Below, in pieces: positions 1 through 9,500 of a stretch of 64,000 nt of DNA. Position numbers and translations under genes: made by a program. The notes under the pieces were generated by a model. That model saw nothing but the letters and a program-made list of their open reading frames with translations. It had not been told where the DNA came from and did not search any database. The stretch lies in NCBI GenBank assembly GCA_012515235.1, contig JAAYYU010000161.1, positions 1 to 64,000 on the forward strand, given 5' to 3'. This stretch comes from Candidatus Anammoximicrobium sp. (GTDB lineage Bacteria > Planctomycetota > Planctomycetia > Pirellulales > Pirellulaceae). The first letter of the stretch is position 1, and each line of letters begins with the position of its first letter.

Positions 1-42
1 AGCCCGGCTTTCAACCAGCCCGGCTTTCAACCAGCCCGGCTC
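1..42. repeat. 16-bp direct tandem repeat
   Basis: A 16-base unit (AGCCCGGCTTTCAACC) is present twice, followed by a partial third copy, at the very edge of the window. The array may continue upstream of base 1. No function can be assigned. The same AGCCCGGCTT core recurs in the hairpin between the two genes near 21.4 kb. Confidence 0.8.
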
Positions 43-957
43 TTCTGTCGTCCGCTCATCGCCTCCGTTGCCCGGCCCCCGAGCCTCGCGCCCTACAGCG
101 GTTCGTAGTTCCCCGTTGACAGGATGCGATGCTGAAAAATCAGCCTCGCCACGTATGACGAAGAGACGCTGCCACGCGAGGCTCGCCCACGGGTCGGATA
201 CACATCGGTTGGCAGTTGTCAGCACCTCCTTTCCCCAAGGAACAAGCTATGGCATGGTGGCTGGGCGACCAACCCAACCTGCCTTTGCGGCCTCAGCCCT
301 TCGGAAGCACCTCAACTAGGACGCAGCCAAGCGCTCCCGAGTTCCGTCCCGGAGGGCCGTCCCCGCCGCTTCAGGCTTCCCATGCGGGACTTGCCGCCGT
401 CCCCACTTCCCCGCCGTGCCGCACGTAGCGCCACGCCGAAAGGGGGCCACCGGCGCGTCCCTCTCGGCCGCCACTTCAGCCCCTGCCAGCGGCGACCGAC
501 TTCCGTTGAGGACGGCCCTCCCAGAACTACCCAGCAGACCCCAAGGAGCGCCTCTGCGACGATCCGTACAACCATCGCACCACTCGGCCAGCGTCCCGCA
601 CGCCCCAAGGCAGCTCAACGTCTGGCCTGACGCTCCCCTGTCTGCACCAAACCTCGCAATTCATCCCCCTTCGATTTCCAGAACTCAAGTGCTGCAAACT
701 GGGTGCCATCCGAGTCCGCCGCGCCGCATGTCCGTCTTGTGTGCCTTAATCCTTAACATTTAACACTTTAGGATCTGATCTCGCGTGCGGCCAAAGTCGG
801 CGGCAGAGTGTCTGGCCCAGGGGAGTGTGCGTAATCGCTCAGTCCCGTGCATCTTCGCACACTCAATACACGGGCGAGTTCTGTTGCTACAATACGCGGT
901 GCATGTTGAGCATCAAGATTCACACAACCCGCTTTCTAAAGGGAAGGAACAACATCG
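43..957. other. Long region without a convincing gene
   Basis: About 900 bases hold several mutually overlapping open frames on both strands between about 70 and 760. Their translations are rich in Arg, Pro, Ser and Ala, and I recognise no family in any of them. A lack of stop codons in several frames at once fits GC-rich non-coding DNA or a decayed element better than a gene. The last 200 bases are less GC-rich and carry a plausible -10 box for the DUF1080 gene. A structured RNA is possible but I cannot identify one. Confidence 0.5.
865..893 (+). promoter_or_regulatory. Candidate promoter of the DUF1080 gene
   Basis: A TACAAT hexamer at 888-893, preceded by GC, lies 64 bases before the ATG at 958. 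It sits in a locally AT-richer stretch. No good -35 match is seen at the usual spacing, so this is only a candidate based on the -10 element. Confidence 0.25.
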
Positions 958-1665
958 ATGAGGAACGGCAAGTTGATGACGTGCGTAGCGGCGATGCTGG
1001 GGCTGGCTTTCTTGGCGACGGCCGCGCTGGCGGCCGACGGCACGGGCGAGGGGTTCGTCAGTCTGTTCGACGGCAAGACGCTGGACGGCTGGGAAGGGAA
1101 ATCGCCGTTCTGGTCGGTCCGCGACGGCGCGATCACGGGCCAGACCACCGCCGAGAATCCGACGAAGGGAAACACGTTCCTGATTTGGCGAGGCGGCAAG
1201 GTCGCCGATTTCGAGCTGCGTTTGAAGTTCCGCATGGAGGGCGGCAATTCGGGCATCCAATACCGGAGCACCGAGATGGACAACTTTGTGGTCGGCGGCT
1301 ACCAGGCGGATTTCGACGCGGGGAATAACTACACGGGGATTTTGTACGAGGAACGAGGACGCGGGATCCTCGTGCCGCGCTGCAAGAAACTCCTGGTCCG
1401 TGAGGACGGCAGCAAGGAAGTCGTGGGCTCGACGTGTGACCAGAAAGACCTTGTGGCGTCGCTGAAGAAGGGGGGCTGGAACGAATACGTGGTCATCGCC
1501 CAGGGGAATCATCTGATCCAGAAGATCAACGGGTTCACCACGGTCGACCTCACGGACCAGCAGAAAGAGAAGAGCCGCTCCGAGGGCATCCTGGCTCTGC
1601 AACTGCACGCCGGCCCGCCGATGCTGGTTCAGTTCAAGGACATTCAGTTGAAGCCGTTGAAGTAA
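958..1665 (+). CDS. Exported DUF1080 (3-keto-disaccharide hydrolase-like) protein
   Basis: This 235-residue protein starts with a Sec signal peptide (about residues 1-26, ending in ALAA). One DUF1080 domain, a concanavalin-like jelly roll, follows. The typical entry motif FVSLFDGKTLDGW is at residues 33-45, and the GNSGIQYRS segment is also characteristic. DUF1080 members are secreted and abundant in planctomycetes; some hydrolyse 3-keto-glycosides, but the substrate here is unknown. The length is normal for a single-domain member. An AAGGGAAGG stretch before the ATG can serve as ribosome binding site. It lies 43 bases upstream of purA on the same strand, with no obvious functional link. Confidence 0.9.
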   Translation: MRNGKLMTCVAAMLGLAFLATAALAADGTGEGFVSLFDGKTLDGWEGKSPFWSVRDGAITGQTTAENPTKGNTFLIWRGGKVADFELRLKFRMEGGNSGIQYRSTEMDNFVVGGYQADFDAGNNYTGILYEERGRGILVPRCKKLLVREDGSKEVVGSTCDQKDLVASLKKGGWNEYVVIAQGNHLIQKINGFTTVDLTDQQKEKSRSEGILALQLHAGPPMLVQFKDIQLKPLK

Positions 1666-1708
1666 CATGGCTGCCTGGGTCTAACCTCTTACCTACGGGA
1701 GATACGAG

Positions 1709-2992
1709 TTGTCTGGAACTTGCGTGATCGGCTTGCAGTGGGGCGACGAGGCCAAAGGGAAAATCGTCGACCTGTTGACCCGCGACTTTGACGTCGTCGT
1801 CCGCTATCAAGGCGGCGCCAACGCGGGCCACACGGTGGTGGTCGCCGGCCAGGTGTACAAGCTCCACCACATCCCCAGCGGCGTCCTCAGCCCCGGCGTG
1901 ATGAACGTCATTGGCCCCGGCGTGGTGCTGAATCCGCCGGTGGCCTTGCAGGAGATCGACTCGTTGGCGTCGCGGGACATCAAGTTGACCGACAACCTGA
2001 TGATCAGCGACCGCTTGCACGTGGTCTTTCCCTGGCATATCGCCGAGGACAAAGTGATGAACGCCAGCCCGGTGGGCGGCGGCGAGAGCATCGGGACCAC
2101 CAATCGCGGCATCGGCCCGTGTTATCGCGACAAGTACGGCCGCTCGCACGCCATCCGGCTGGGCGATCTGTACCGGCCCGATTTCCGCGACAAGGTGGAA
2201 CGGATCGTGGACTTCAAACAGCGGGTGCTGGCCCAACTGGGGTCCAGCGAATTGCTGGTGGCCAGCGAGATCTTTGACGAGTACAGCGGCCACGCGGAGC
2301 GGCTGAGGCCCTTCGTCGCGGACACGACCAACTATCTGCTGGACGCCGTCGAAGCCGGCAAACGGCTGTTGTTCGAGGGCGCTCAGGGGGCGATGCTGGA
2401 CATCGACCACGGGACGTTCCCGTTTGTGACCAGCAGCAACAGTTCAGGGGTCGGCGTAGCGGCCGGCTCCGGCGTTCCCGCCCGCTGGATCAAGAAGGTC
2501 ATCGGCGTCGTCAAAGGCTACACGACCCGCGTCGGCGGCGGGCCATTCCCGACCGAACTGACGGACGAAATCGGGCAGCGCATCCGCGACTTGGGCCACG
2601 AGTACGGCACGACCACCGGCCGCCCGCGGCGCTGCGGCTGGTTTGACGTCGTGGCCGTCCGCTACGCCGCGCGGCTCAGCGGCGTCGATTCGCTGGCCGT
2701 CATGATGCTGGACGTGTTGAGCCAGCTGTCCGAGGTCAAAGTCTGCGTGGCCTACGATCTGGACGGGCAACGCATCGACCGCTTTCCCAGCCACACGGAA
2801 GATCTGCGGCGCGTCCAGCCGGTTTGGGAGGTCCTGCCGGGCTGGCAGCAGGACGTGCGCGGAGCGCACCGCATCGAAGACCTGCCGGCCGGCGCCCGGC
2901 GTTATTTGGACCGCGTCTCGGAACTGGTCGGCCGTCCCATCGGAATTGTCTCGGTCGGACCGGGACGAGAGCAAACGCTCTTTGCGTCGTAG
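1709..2992 (+). CDS. purA: Adenylosuccinate synthetase
   Basis: This 427-residue cytoplasmic enzyme joins IMP and aspartate using GTP, the first committed step from IMP to AMP. The full-length family pattern is visible: the N-terminal QWGDEAKGK loop, [33 protein letters not shown] and [11 protein letters not shown]. The start is TTG at 1709 ([11 protein letters not shown] follows); no ATG gives the complete N-terminus. One detail is unusual: the GTP/IMP loop reads GDEAKGK, where most family members have GDEGKGK. The length matches the usual 420-430 residues. uppS follows 30 bases downstream on the same strand, so co-transcription is likely. Confidence 0.97.
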   Translation: MSGTCVIGLQWGDEAKGKIVDLLTRDFDVVVRYQGGANAGHTVVVAGQVYKLHHIPSGVLSPGVMNVIGPGVVLNPPVALQEIDSLASRDIKLTDNLMISDRLHVVFPWHIAEDKVMNASPVGGGESIGTTNRGIGPCYRDKYGRSHAIRLGDLYRPDFRDKVERIVDFKQRVLAQLGSSELLVASEIFDEYSGHAERLRPFVADTTNYLLDAVEAGKRLLFEGAQGAMLDIDHGTFPFVTSSNSSGVGVAAGSGVPARWIKKVIGVVKGYTTRVGGGPFPTELTDEIGQRIRDLGHEYGTTTGRPRRCGWFDVVAVRYAARLSGVDSLAVMMLDVLSQLSEVKVCVAYDLDGQRIDRFPSHTEDLRRVQPVWEVLPGWQQDVRGAHRIEDLPAGARRYLDRVSELVGRPIGIVSVGPGREQTLFAS

Positions 2993-3022
2993 GGCTTGCG
3001 GCCACGGTGCGAAATATCCCTC

Positions 3023-3787
3023 ATGTCAGCTGCGCGGGAAACGAAACTGGCGACGAGCGACGAGTTGGGCCTGCTGCCGAAATGCCTGCCCCAGCACATC
3101 GCCGTCATCATGGACGGCAACGGCCGCTGGGCCCAAAGCCGTAACTTGCCGCGCATCGAGGGGCATCGCCGGGGCGTGGCCAGCGTGCGCCGCACGGTCG
3201 AGGCCTGCGCCCAACTGGGCATCGGGCAATTGACGCTGTACTGCTTGTCGAGTGAGAACTGGAAACGGCCTCAGCAGGAATTGGATTTCCTGATGCACTT
3301 GCTCGAACAGTACCTGATCGAAGAGCGGCAGACGATCATGCAAAACAACCTGGCGGTCGCCGTCATCGGCCGCCGGGACGGCATTCCGCCGCAGGTCCAG
3401 GAGGAAATGGACCGGACGATTTCACTGAGCGCCGGGAACACCGGCACCCGCCTGTGCCTGGCGATCAACTATGGCGGACGCGTAGAGATCGTGGACGCGG
3501 TGCGGCGCATCGCGCAGCGCGTCCGCGACGGTCGGATGGGGATCGAGCAGATTACGGAAGCGTTGTTCGCTCAGCATCTGTACACCGCCGGAATGCCGGA
3601 TCCGGACTTGTTGATCCGAACGGCGGGCGAGATGCGGGTGAGCAATTTCCTGTTGTGGCAGATCAGTTACGCGGAATTGTGGGTCACGCCGCGCTGCTGG
3701 CCGGATTTCCGCCCCGAGGACTTGTACCAGGCCCTCCGCGATTTTGCCTCGCGCCAGCGGCGGTTCGGCGGGTTGCCCGGCAAGTGA
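3023..3787 (+). CDS. uppS: Isoprenyl transferase (undecaprenyl diphosphate synthase type)
   Basis: This 254-residue cis-prenyltransferase extends farnesyl diphosphate with isopentenyl diphosphate to make the lipid carrier for envelope polysaccharides. The signatures are IAVIMDGNGRWA with its catalytic Asp, EGHRRG, LSSENWKRP, and the C-terminal DLLIRTAGEMRVSNFLLWQ region. I chose ATG at 3023. An in-frame TTG at 2996 would add nine residues (MRPRCEISL) unlike the family N-terminus. The gene lies just downstream of purA. A GC-rich hairpin followed by a T-rich run near 3800-3840 may end the transcript. Confidence 0.95.
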   Translation: MSAARETKLATSDELGLLPKCLPQHIAVIMDGNGRWAQSRNLPRIEGHRRGVASVRRTVEACAQLGIGQLTLYCLSSENWKRPQQELDFLMHLLEQYLIEERQTIMQNNLAVAVIGRRDGIPPQVQEEMDRTISLSAGNTGTRLCLAINYGGRVEIVDAVRRIAQRVRDGRMGIEQITEALFAQHLYTAGMPDPDLLIRTAGEMRVSNFLLWQISYAELWVTPRCWPDFRPEDLYQALRDFASRQRRFGGLPGK

Positions 3788-3799
3788 TGTCAGGCGTTG

Positions 3800-3840
3800 G
3801 ACGGCCGGCGTGGCCGGCTCCCCCCAAGGGTTTTTTGCTT
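3800..3840 (+). terminator. Possible Rho-independent terminator after uppS
   Basis: A short GCCGG...CCGGC hairpin is followed by a C-rich stretch and TTTTTT just after the uppS stop. The C-rich gap between stem and T-run makes it imperfect. Confidence 0.3.
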
Positions 3841-3870
3841 CTTCCACGGAGACATCCCAGGAGACACGAC

Positions 3871-4608
3871 ATGAGCGCTCTCAGTCTGGCAGCCAACCTG
3901 CCTGTGCTGGCATTGTTGTTGGCGGCCGCTTCCGCGTCCCCGTTCGAGACGGACACGCTGGCGACCTCCGGCGGAGAACTGAAAATCACCTTGATCGGTC
4001 ACGGCACGCTGATGTTCCAGTTCGGCGGGCAGGTCATCCATGTGGATCCGGTCGGCCGCTATGCGGACTACACGCGTCTGCCCAAGGCCGACCTGATCCT
4101 GGTGACGCATGAGCATGGCGACCATCTGGACAAGCAGGCGATCGAGCGGATCACCAAAGACGGCACGCTCCTGGTGCTGACCGCCCGATGCGCAGAACAA
4201 CTCGGCCGCGGCGTGGTCATGAAGAACGGCGACGTCAGGCAATGCGGCGGACTGAAAGTCGAAGCCGTGCCCGCCTATAACGTGGTGCATCAGCGCAGTC
4301 CGGGGCAGCCGTTCCATCCCCGCGGCGTCGGCAACGGATACGTGATTACCTTTGCCGACCAGCGCGTCTACGTGGCGGGAGATACCGAGAACATTCCGGA
4401 GCTGGCCGACCTGACCGGCATCGACATGGCCTTCCTGCCGATGAATCTGCCGTACACCATGACGCCGGAAATGGTCGCGCAGGCGGTCCGCGTGATCAAG
4501 CCCAGGATTGTGTACCCTTATCATTTCGGAGACACGGACACCAGCCGGCTCGTGCATCTGTTGAAGGACGCCCCCCACGTCGAGGTCCGCGTCCGCAACA
4601 TGAAATAG
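3871..4608 (+). CDS. Exported MBL-fold metal-dependent hydrolase
   Basis: This 245-residue protein has an N-terminal signal peptide (about residues 1-22) and a metallo-beta-lactamase fold of the Lactamase_B_2/UPF0173-like type. The metal-binding motif HEHGDH is at residues 80-85. Further expected ligands sit in VAGDTENI and YPYHFGD near the C-terminus. The substrate is unknown; relatives include small lactonase and phosphodiesterase-like enzymes. ATG at 3871 was chosen because a CAGGAGA ribosome binding site precedes it and the signal peptide begins there; the frame stays open far upstream into uppS. It is on the same strand as uppS, 83 bases away. Confidence 0.88.
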   Translation: MSALSLAANLPVLALLLAAASASPFETDTLATSGGELKITLIGHGTLMFQFGGQVIHVDPVGRYADYTRLPKADLILVTHEHGDHLDKQAIERITKDGTLLVLTARCAEQLGRGVVMKNGDVRQCGGLKVEAVPAYNVVHQRSPGQPFHPRGVGNGYVITFADQRVYVAGDTENIPELADLTGIDMAFLPMNLPYTMTPEMVAQAVRVIKPRIVYPYHFGDTDTSRLVHLLKDAPHVEVRVRNMK

Positions 4609-4766
4609 TCGGCCTCGGATTCCGGCCGAGACGAAACGGCTTCGCTGGCAAGGCGCACGGCCGGCTTCGGTTCGGCTGTCCCGGCGTGCCGGGCGGCAGC
4701 GGAACTGGTCCACTGCCGGACGCGGTTGCTGGCCTTGACACTCAAGAGCGTGAAGGAGGTTTTGCG

Positions 4767-6215
4767 ATGTTGGAGCGCGTACTGCTGAGCGTGTTGCTGG
4801 CGGGGTTGATCTGGTGCGGCGGGAATGGCAAGGCGGCGGAGCCGCTGAGCAAGGCGGAGGCCCGTGCGGCGTTGCGGCGCGCTGTCGAGTTCTTTCGCAC
4901 GCAGGTCTCGACCAGCGGCGGCTATCTCTGGTGTTACAGCGAAGACCTGTCGCGCCGGGAAGGCGAAGGCAAAGCCAGTCCGACGACGGTCTGGGTCCAG
5001 CCGCCGGGCACTCCCACCGTGGGCGGCGCGTATCTGACGGCCCACGAGCTGACGCGGGACGAAGTCTACCTGCAGGCGGCGCGGGAAACCGCCCTGGCGC
5101 TGGTCCGGGGCCAACTCCGCTCTGGAGGCTGGGACTACCGCATCGACTTCGATCCGCAAAAGCGGAGCGGCTACGCCTATCGCACCGAAGCGGCCAACGA
5201 AAAGGGCCGCAACATTAGCACGCTGGACGACGACACGACCCAGGCAGCGCTGCGTTTCCTGATGCGGGTCGACCGGGTGCTGCAGTTCCAGGACGCCAAG
5301 ATCCACGAGGCCGCCCAATACGCCCTGGACGCGCTGCTGAAAGTCCAGTACCCCAACGGCGCGTGGCCGCAACGGTTTTCTGCGCCTCCCGATCCCGCGC
5401 GGTATCCGGTCCTCAAAGCCAGCTACCCCGAATCCTGGTCCCGGACGTTTCCGGGGAAGAGCTACAGTGATTACTACACGTTCAACGACAACACGCTGGC
5501 CGACACGATCACGACGCTGCTGGAAGCGGCCGAGATCTACCAGGACGCCCGCTATCGGACCGCGGCGGAAAAGGCCGGCGAGTTCATTCTCCTGGCACAG
5601 ATGCCCGATCCACAACCGGCGTGGGCCCAGCAGTACGACGCCCGCATGCAACCGGCCTGGGCGCGCAAGTTTGAGCCGCCGAGCATCACCGGTGGCGAGA
5701 CCCAGGGCGTGCTGCAAATCCTGATGCGACTGTATCGGGAAACGGGCCAGCGGGAGTATCTCGAACCGATCCCGCGGGCGCTGGACTACATCCAGCAGTC
5801 CGAACTTCCAGGCCGACGTCTGGCGCGGTTCTACGAACTTCAAACCAATCGGCCCTTGTATTTCACGAAGCAGTACGAGTTGACCTACGACGACGGCGAT
5901 CTGCCCACCCACTACAGCTTTCAAAGCCACTCCTGGGTCGATGCGGTCCGGGCTCAGTACCAGCGGCTTGCCGCGGCGCCGCCGGAACTGCGGAAGCCGA
6001 GGCCTCTGAAACACGCCGTGCGAGCGCCGCGTCTGACCGCATCGCTGGCCGCCGAGGCCCAGGCGATCGTCGCAGCCCTGGACGAGCGGGGGGCCTGGGT
6101 CGAAGCCGGCCGGCTGCGCTATCACGGCGAAGACGACCCGACCCGCCGGATCGTCTCCAGCAGCACGTTCGCGCAACGCCTCCAGAAGCTCGCCCAGTTC
6201 GTGGCGGCCGAGTGA
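4767..6215 (+). CDS. Exported pectate lyase, PL10 type
   Basis: This 482-residue secreted protein resembles the PL10 pectate lyases, which cleave polygalacturonate by beta-elimination in an (alpha/alpha) toroid fold. Recognisable segments are STSGGYLWCY, VGGAYLTAHELT, NISTLDDDTTQAALRFL, YPNGAWPQRF, TFNDNTLADTI and SITGGETQGVLQILM. ATG at 4767 is chosen because AAGGAGGT lies seven bases upstream and the signal peptide (MLERVLLSVLLAGLIW) begins there; the frame is open earlier from a GTG at 4686. It is the first of several uronate-polymer-directed proteins in the window. Confidence 0.88.
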   Translation: MLERVLLSVLLAGLIWCGGNGKAAEPLSKAEARAALRRAVEFFRTQVSTSGGYLWCYSEDLSRREGEGKASPTTVWVQPPGTPTVGGAYLTAHELTRDEVYLQAARETALALVRGQLRSGGWDYRIDFDPQKRSGYAYRTEAANEKGRNISTLDDDTTQAALRFLMRVDRVLQFQDAKIHEAAQYALDALLKVQYPNGAWPQRFSAPPDPARYPVLKASYPESWSRTFPGKSYSDYYTFNDNTLADTITTLLEAAEIYQDARYRTAAEKAGEFILLAQMPDPQPAWAQQYDARMQPAWARKFEPPSITGGETQGVLQILMRLYRETGQREYLEPIPRALDYIQQSELPGRRLARFYELQTNRPLYFTKQYELTYDDGDLPTHYSFQSHSWVDAVRAQYQRLAAAPPELRKPRPLKHAVRAPRLTASLAAEAQAIVAALDERGAWVEAGRLRYHGEDDPTRRIVSSSTFAQRLQKLAQFVAAE

Positions 6216-6581
6216 AATCGCAGCCGGGCGACCCTTCGGGCGGAAAGCCTCGCTCCCCGGCGACGCGCCGGCCGAGCGAGCCGGCGGAATCTGCGGTCTA
6301 CGCAAGTCGTCGCAGACGCCATGCTTTGCCAGACCACGCAGGTCAAATTGGAGCCCTCCGCTTGGACGCCAAGGAGGATGGCAATCGAAAACGGGTGGCC
6401 CGTCTTGGCTGACGTTGATTGCCCGATTCATCTCGACACCCAAGGAATCGACACCAAAGGAATGGCCCCAAGTGCGCCCGCCCCTTGGTACGCCCCAATG
6501 AATCCCGGCCCCTGTTGATCCGCACCTCGGCGAAAATCGGCTCATCCTTCTGCTGCTGCGCCGCCCCGGCTAACGGCCCGA
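6216..6581. other. Intergenic region between convergent genes, no gene seen
   Basis: About 365 bases separate the stops of the pectate lyase and the helicase. The open frames here are short and resemble nothing known. A GGCTAA...TTAGCC inverted repeat near 6569-6588 overlaps the helicase stop and might form a weak hairpin. I see no other feature. Confidence 0.5.
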
Positions 6582-9500
6582 TTAGCCGACGGGCCGGGCT
6601 ACGCCTGCTTCCAGGAACAGGAGCGTAGCGACGATGTGGTCCATTGGCGTTTGGGTCATTTGCGCGACGGCCCGGCGGTAGGCCTGTAATTGCGGGGAGT
6701 AGAAGGCGATCTTGCCGGCCAGTTGCGGCGGGTCTTGAGCGTCAAAGGCATCGGTCTTGTAGTCGATAATTTCCGCCGCGACGACGCGGCCGGCGTCTTG
6801 CAGCAGGACCAGGCGGTCGATGAAGCCGTTGAGCAGTTGCGCGCCGTCGCGGATCGCAAAACCGCATTCGTTTTGGACCATCGCGGTGACGTGGCGGGCG
6901 CGGAGTTCCTGGGCGACGGCGCGAGAAAAGCCGGCTTGCAAGGGCTCCTCGTACCGCCGCCGCGAGAGCATCTCCGCGGCCAGCGGCGAGGCCAGTTGTT
7001 CGTGGAAACGGTTCAGTTCCGCTTCCAGATCGACGTTCGCGGCTGGCGTGTTGGCGAGCACCTGTTGGGCCACGGACATCAGTTGAGCCCGGTCGGGCAT
7101 CCCGTCCTCGATCCAGCGGATTTGCTCCATCCAGGCGTGGACCAGCTCGCCGCGGGCAAACGCGGCCGCTCGCGACGGGGCCAGCAGGTGTTGCAGCGAG
7201 ACGGTCGTGCCGCCTTCCAGGCCGGACGGCCGGGCCCGCTCCCAGCCGCGGCGGCGACCGCCGGCCAGCGGGGCCAGCTGCACCGAAATCTCTTGGACGG
7301 CCGCCGCCAGAGACTCCTTTCCGGCGGGCGTCTTCTCGAATTTCTTGGGTTGGGCCGCGACGCCCATCCGATACCACTGCGGATCTCCGTGCTGGTACAA
7401 CACCTTCTCCGGCTTTGCCTTGTCCGGTCCGGCCAGGGCCGCCCGCAGCACCCCGGCCTGCGTGCGGGGAAGGTTCCGTTCGCTGTCCGCCGAGGGCGGA
7501 ATGACGGCGTACAAGCCGTGAACGGCCCGCGTGAGGGCCACGTACAACACGCACAGCGACTCGGTCACCGCCCGGTCCGTCGCCGCTTCAAACATCTGCT
7601 GGAAGGAGTCCGGCAACAGTTGTTGGATGTTGGCGCTGGCATAGCGGCAAACGCAGTCCACCGGCGACGTGCAATCGTCCCGATGCGTCACGACCGGATC
7701 GGGCTGTCCCACGATGTCGCCGTCCAGTTCCGGCAGCACGACGATGTCGAATTGCAGTCCCTTGGCCTGATGAATGGTCATCACGCGGACGTCCGCCGGA
7801 ATCGGGTCCGCGATTCGCGTGGCTTCGACGAAGGCGACGAATTCGTCCGCGCGCAGCGTCGCGGTGGCGTTGTAATCGTACGCGGCCTGGACCAATTGCT
7901 CCAGGCGGCTCAGTTCGCGGCGGCTGCAATGCGGCGCCAGGGCTTGAGTCCAACCCTGGATGGTCGCGCCGTAGCCGAGTTGCACCAGCGTGCGACGGAT
8001 TTCCAGCGAAACTTGCCGCGCGGCCGCATCGTCGCGGTAATCGTCCAGGCCGACCACCGCCCCCAAGGGTGAATGCGCAACGTGGAAGCGGGCCACCGTG
8101 TCGCCGGGATGATCGGCGATCCGCAACAGCGACAGGGCCACGTTCACGGCCGCGGAGTCGGTCAGCGGATTGCCGCCTTCCTCGCTGGCGGGTACGTCCA
8201 GCTTTCTGAGTTCGTAGATCACACGCGCCACGCCGTCGTTGCGGCGCATCAGCACGCCGACGCTGCGGCCCGGAGCTTGCGCGACCAGTTCCGCGATCCG
8301 TTCGGCCGCATTGCGTAAGGTGACTTCCCGCTGCGACTCGTCCTCGCCCGCCGCCGGTGCCGTAGCCAATTCCACATAGCCGGCCAACTCCTGACGCTGT
8401 GTCGTGTGCCGCTCGAACCGCTCCGACCACCGCCTCACCGCCGGCTCGGCTCGGCCCAAATTGGGATGCTCCGCGAGGCGGGCAAAAACGTGATTGACCG
8501 CGTCGATCACCGGTTGGGACGAGCGGAAGCTGGTGTTCAGACTCTGCGGCGTCAGGCCGGGCAGTTGCCGGTCGATGGCGTCGAAGATCTCGGCGATCCC
8601 GCCCCGCCAGCCGTAGATCGCCTGTTTGACGTCCCCCACGCAGAAGAACGACGTCCCCGCCGCGGCGGCCGTCACGCGTTGGGCCCAGGGCTGGATCACG
8701 CGCCACTGCGGCGGCGACGTGTCCTGGAATTCATCCAGCAGCAGATGATCGATCCGCGAGTCCAGGCGGAAACTCAGACTGCCCAGATCGACGGCTTGGC
8801 CGACGTTCGCCAGGCGGCGGGTGACGTCCTCGAACCGCAGCGCGCGATGGCCGCTCTTCAACCGCTGGTACTCGGCGTGGAACAGTTCCAAGAGCGCATA
8901 GGAGGCTTCCGTCTGGGACGCCACGCGGCCGACCAGTTCCGCCTTCACGTGGTCGATCAGTCGCCGGTAGACAGCCGCCACGGCAGGGGGGATCGGCTTG
9001 CCGTAGAACGCCACTTCGTTCTGGGCCACTTTGCCGGCCAGGCCCTTCTTCAAAAACTCGTCCCAATCGCCTTCCGCCGCGCGTGCGCAGTCCTCGTCGC
9101 GGGCCCTGGCCATCCGCTTTTCGGTCAGTGCGGCCGCCCGCAGCTCCTCGATCGCGGCCGTCAACTGCCCTTCGTCCAGCGGCTTGTACCGCGGCACCTT
9201 GTGCCAGGCTTCCTGGGCCGTGTCCTGGAACAGGTCGTACAGCTCGTTGACCGTGTCGCGGATCAGCGTGCTGATCGAGCGGGTCGCCTCGCCCTTGGTC
9301 AGCAGGTGGACGAGCGTCCGCAGTTGGGCCCCGTCGCCGGACGTCAGCACGGCGTCGATGGCGCGGCTCCGCAGTCGCTTGTCGAACAACTCGTCTACGA
9401 TCTGCCAGCCGAAGGGGAAGCCGAGTTCCAGGCCGAAGCTGCGCGCGATCTGTGCGAACAGGCTGTCCAGCGTGCTGACCCGCAACCGGTGCAGCGAGCG

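Noticed and set aside
913-1668. Long minus-strand open frame opposite the DUF1080 gene
   Set aside because: It is an antisense shadow; the + strand has a signal peptide and family motifs.
3454-3870. Upstream extension of the MBL-fold gene into uppS
   Set aside because: The extension overlaps uppS in another frame, and a good ribosome binding site and signal peptide fit ATG 3871.
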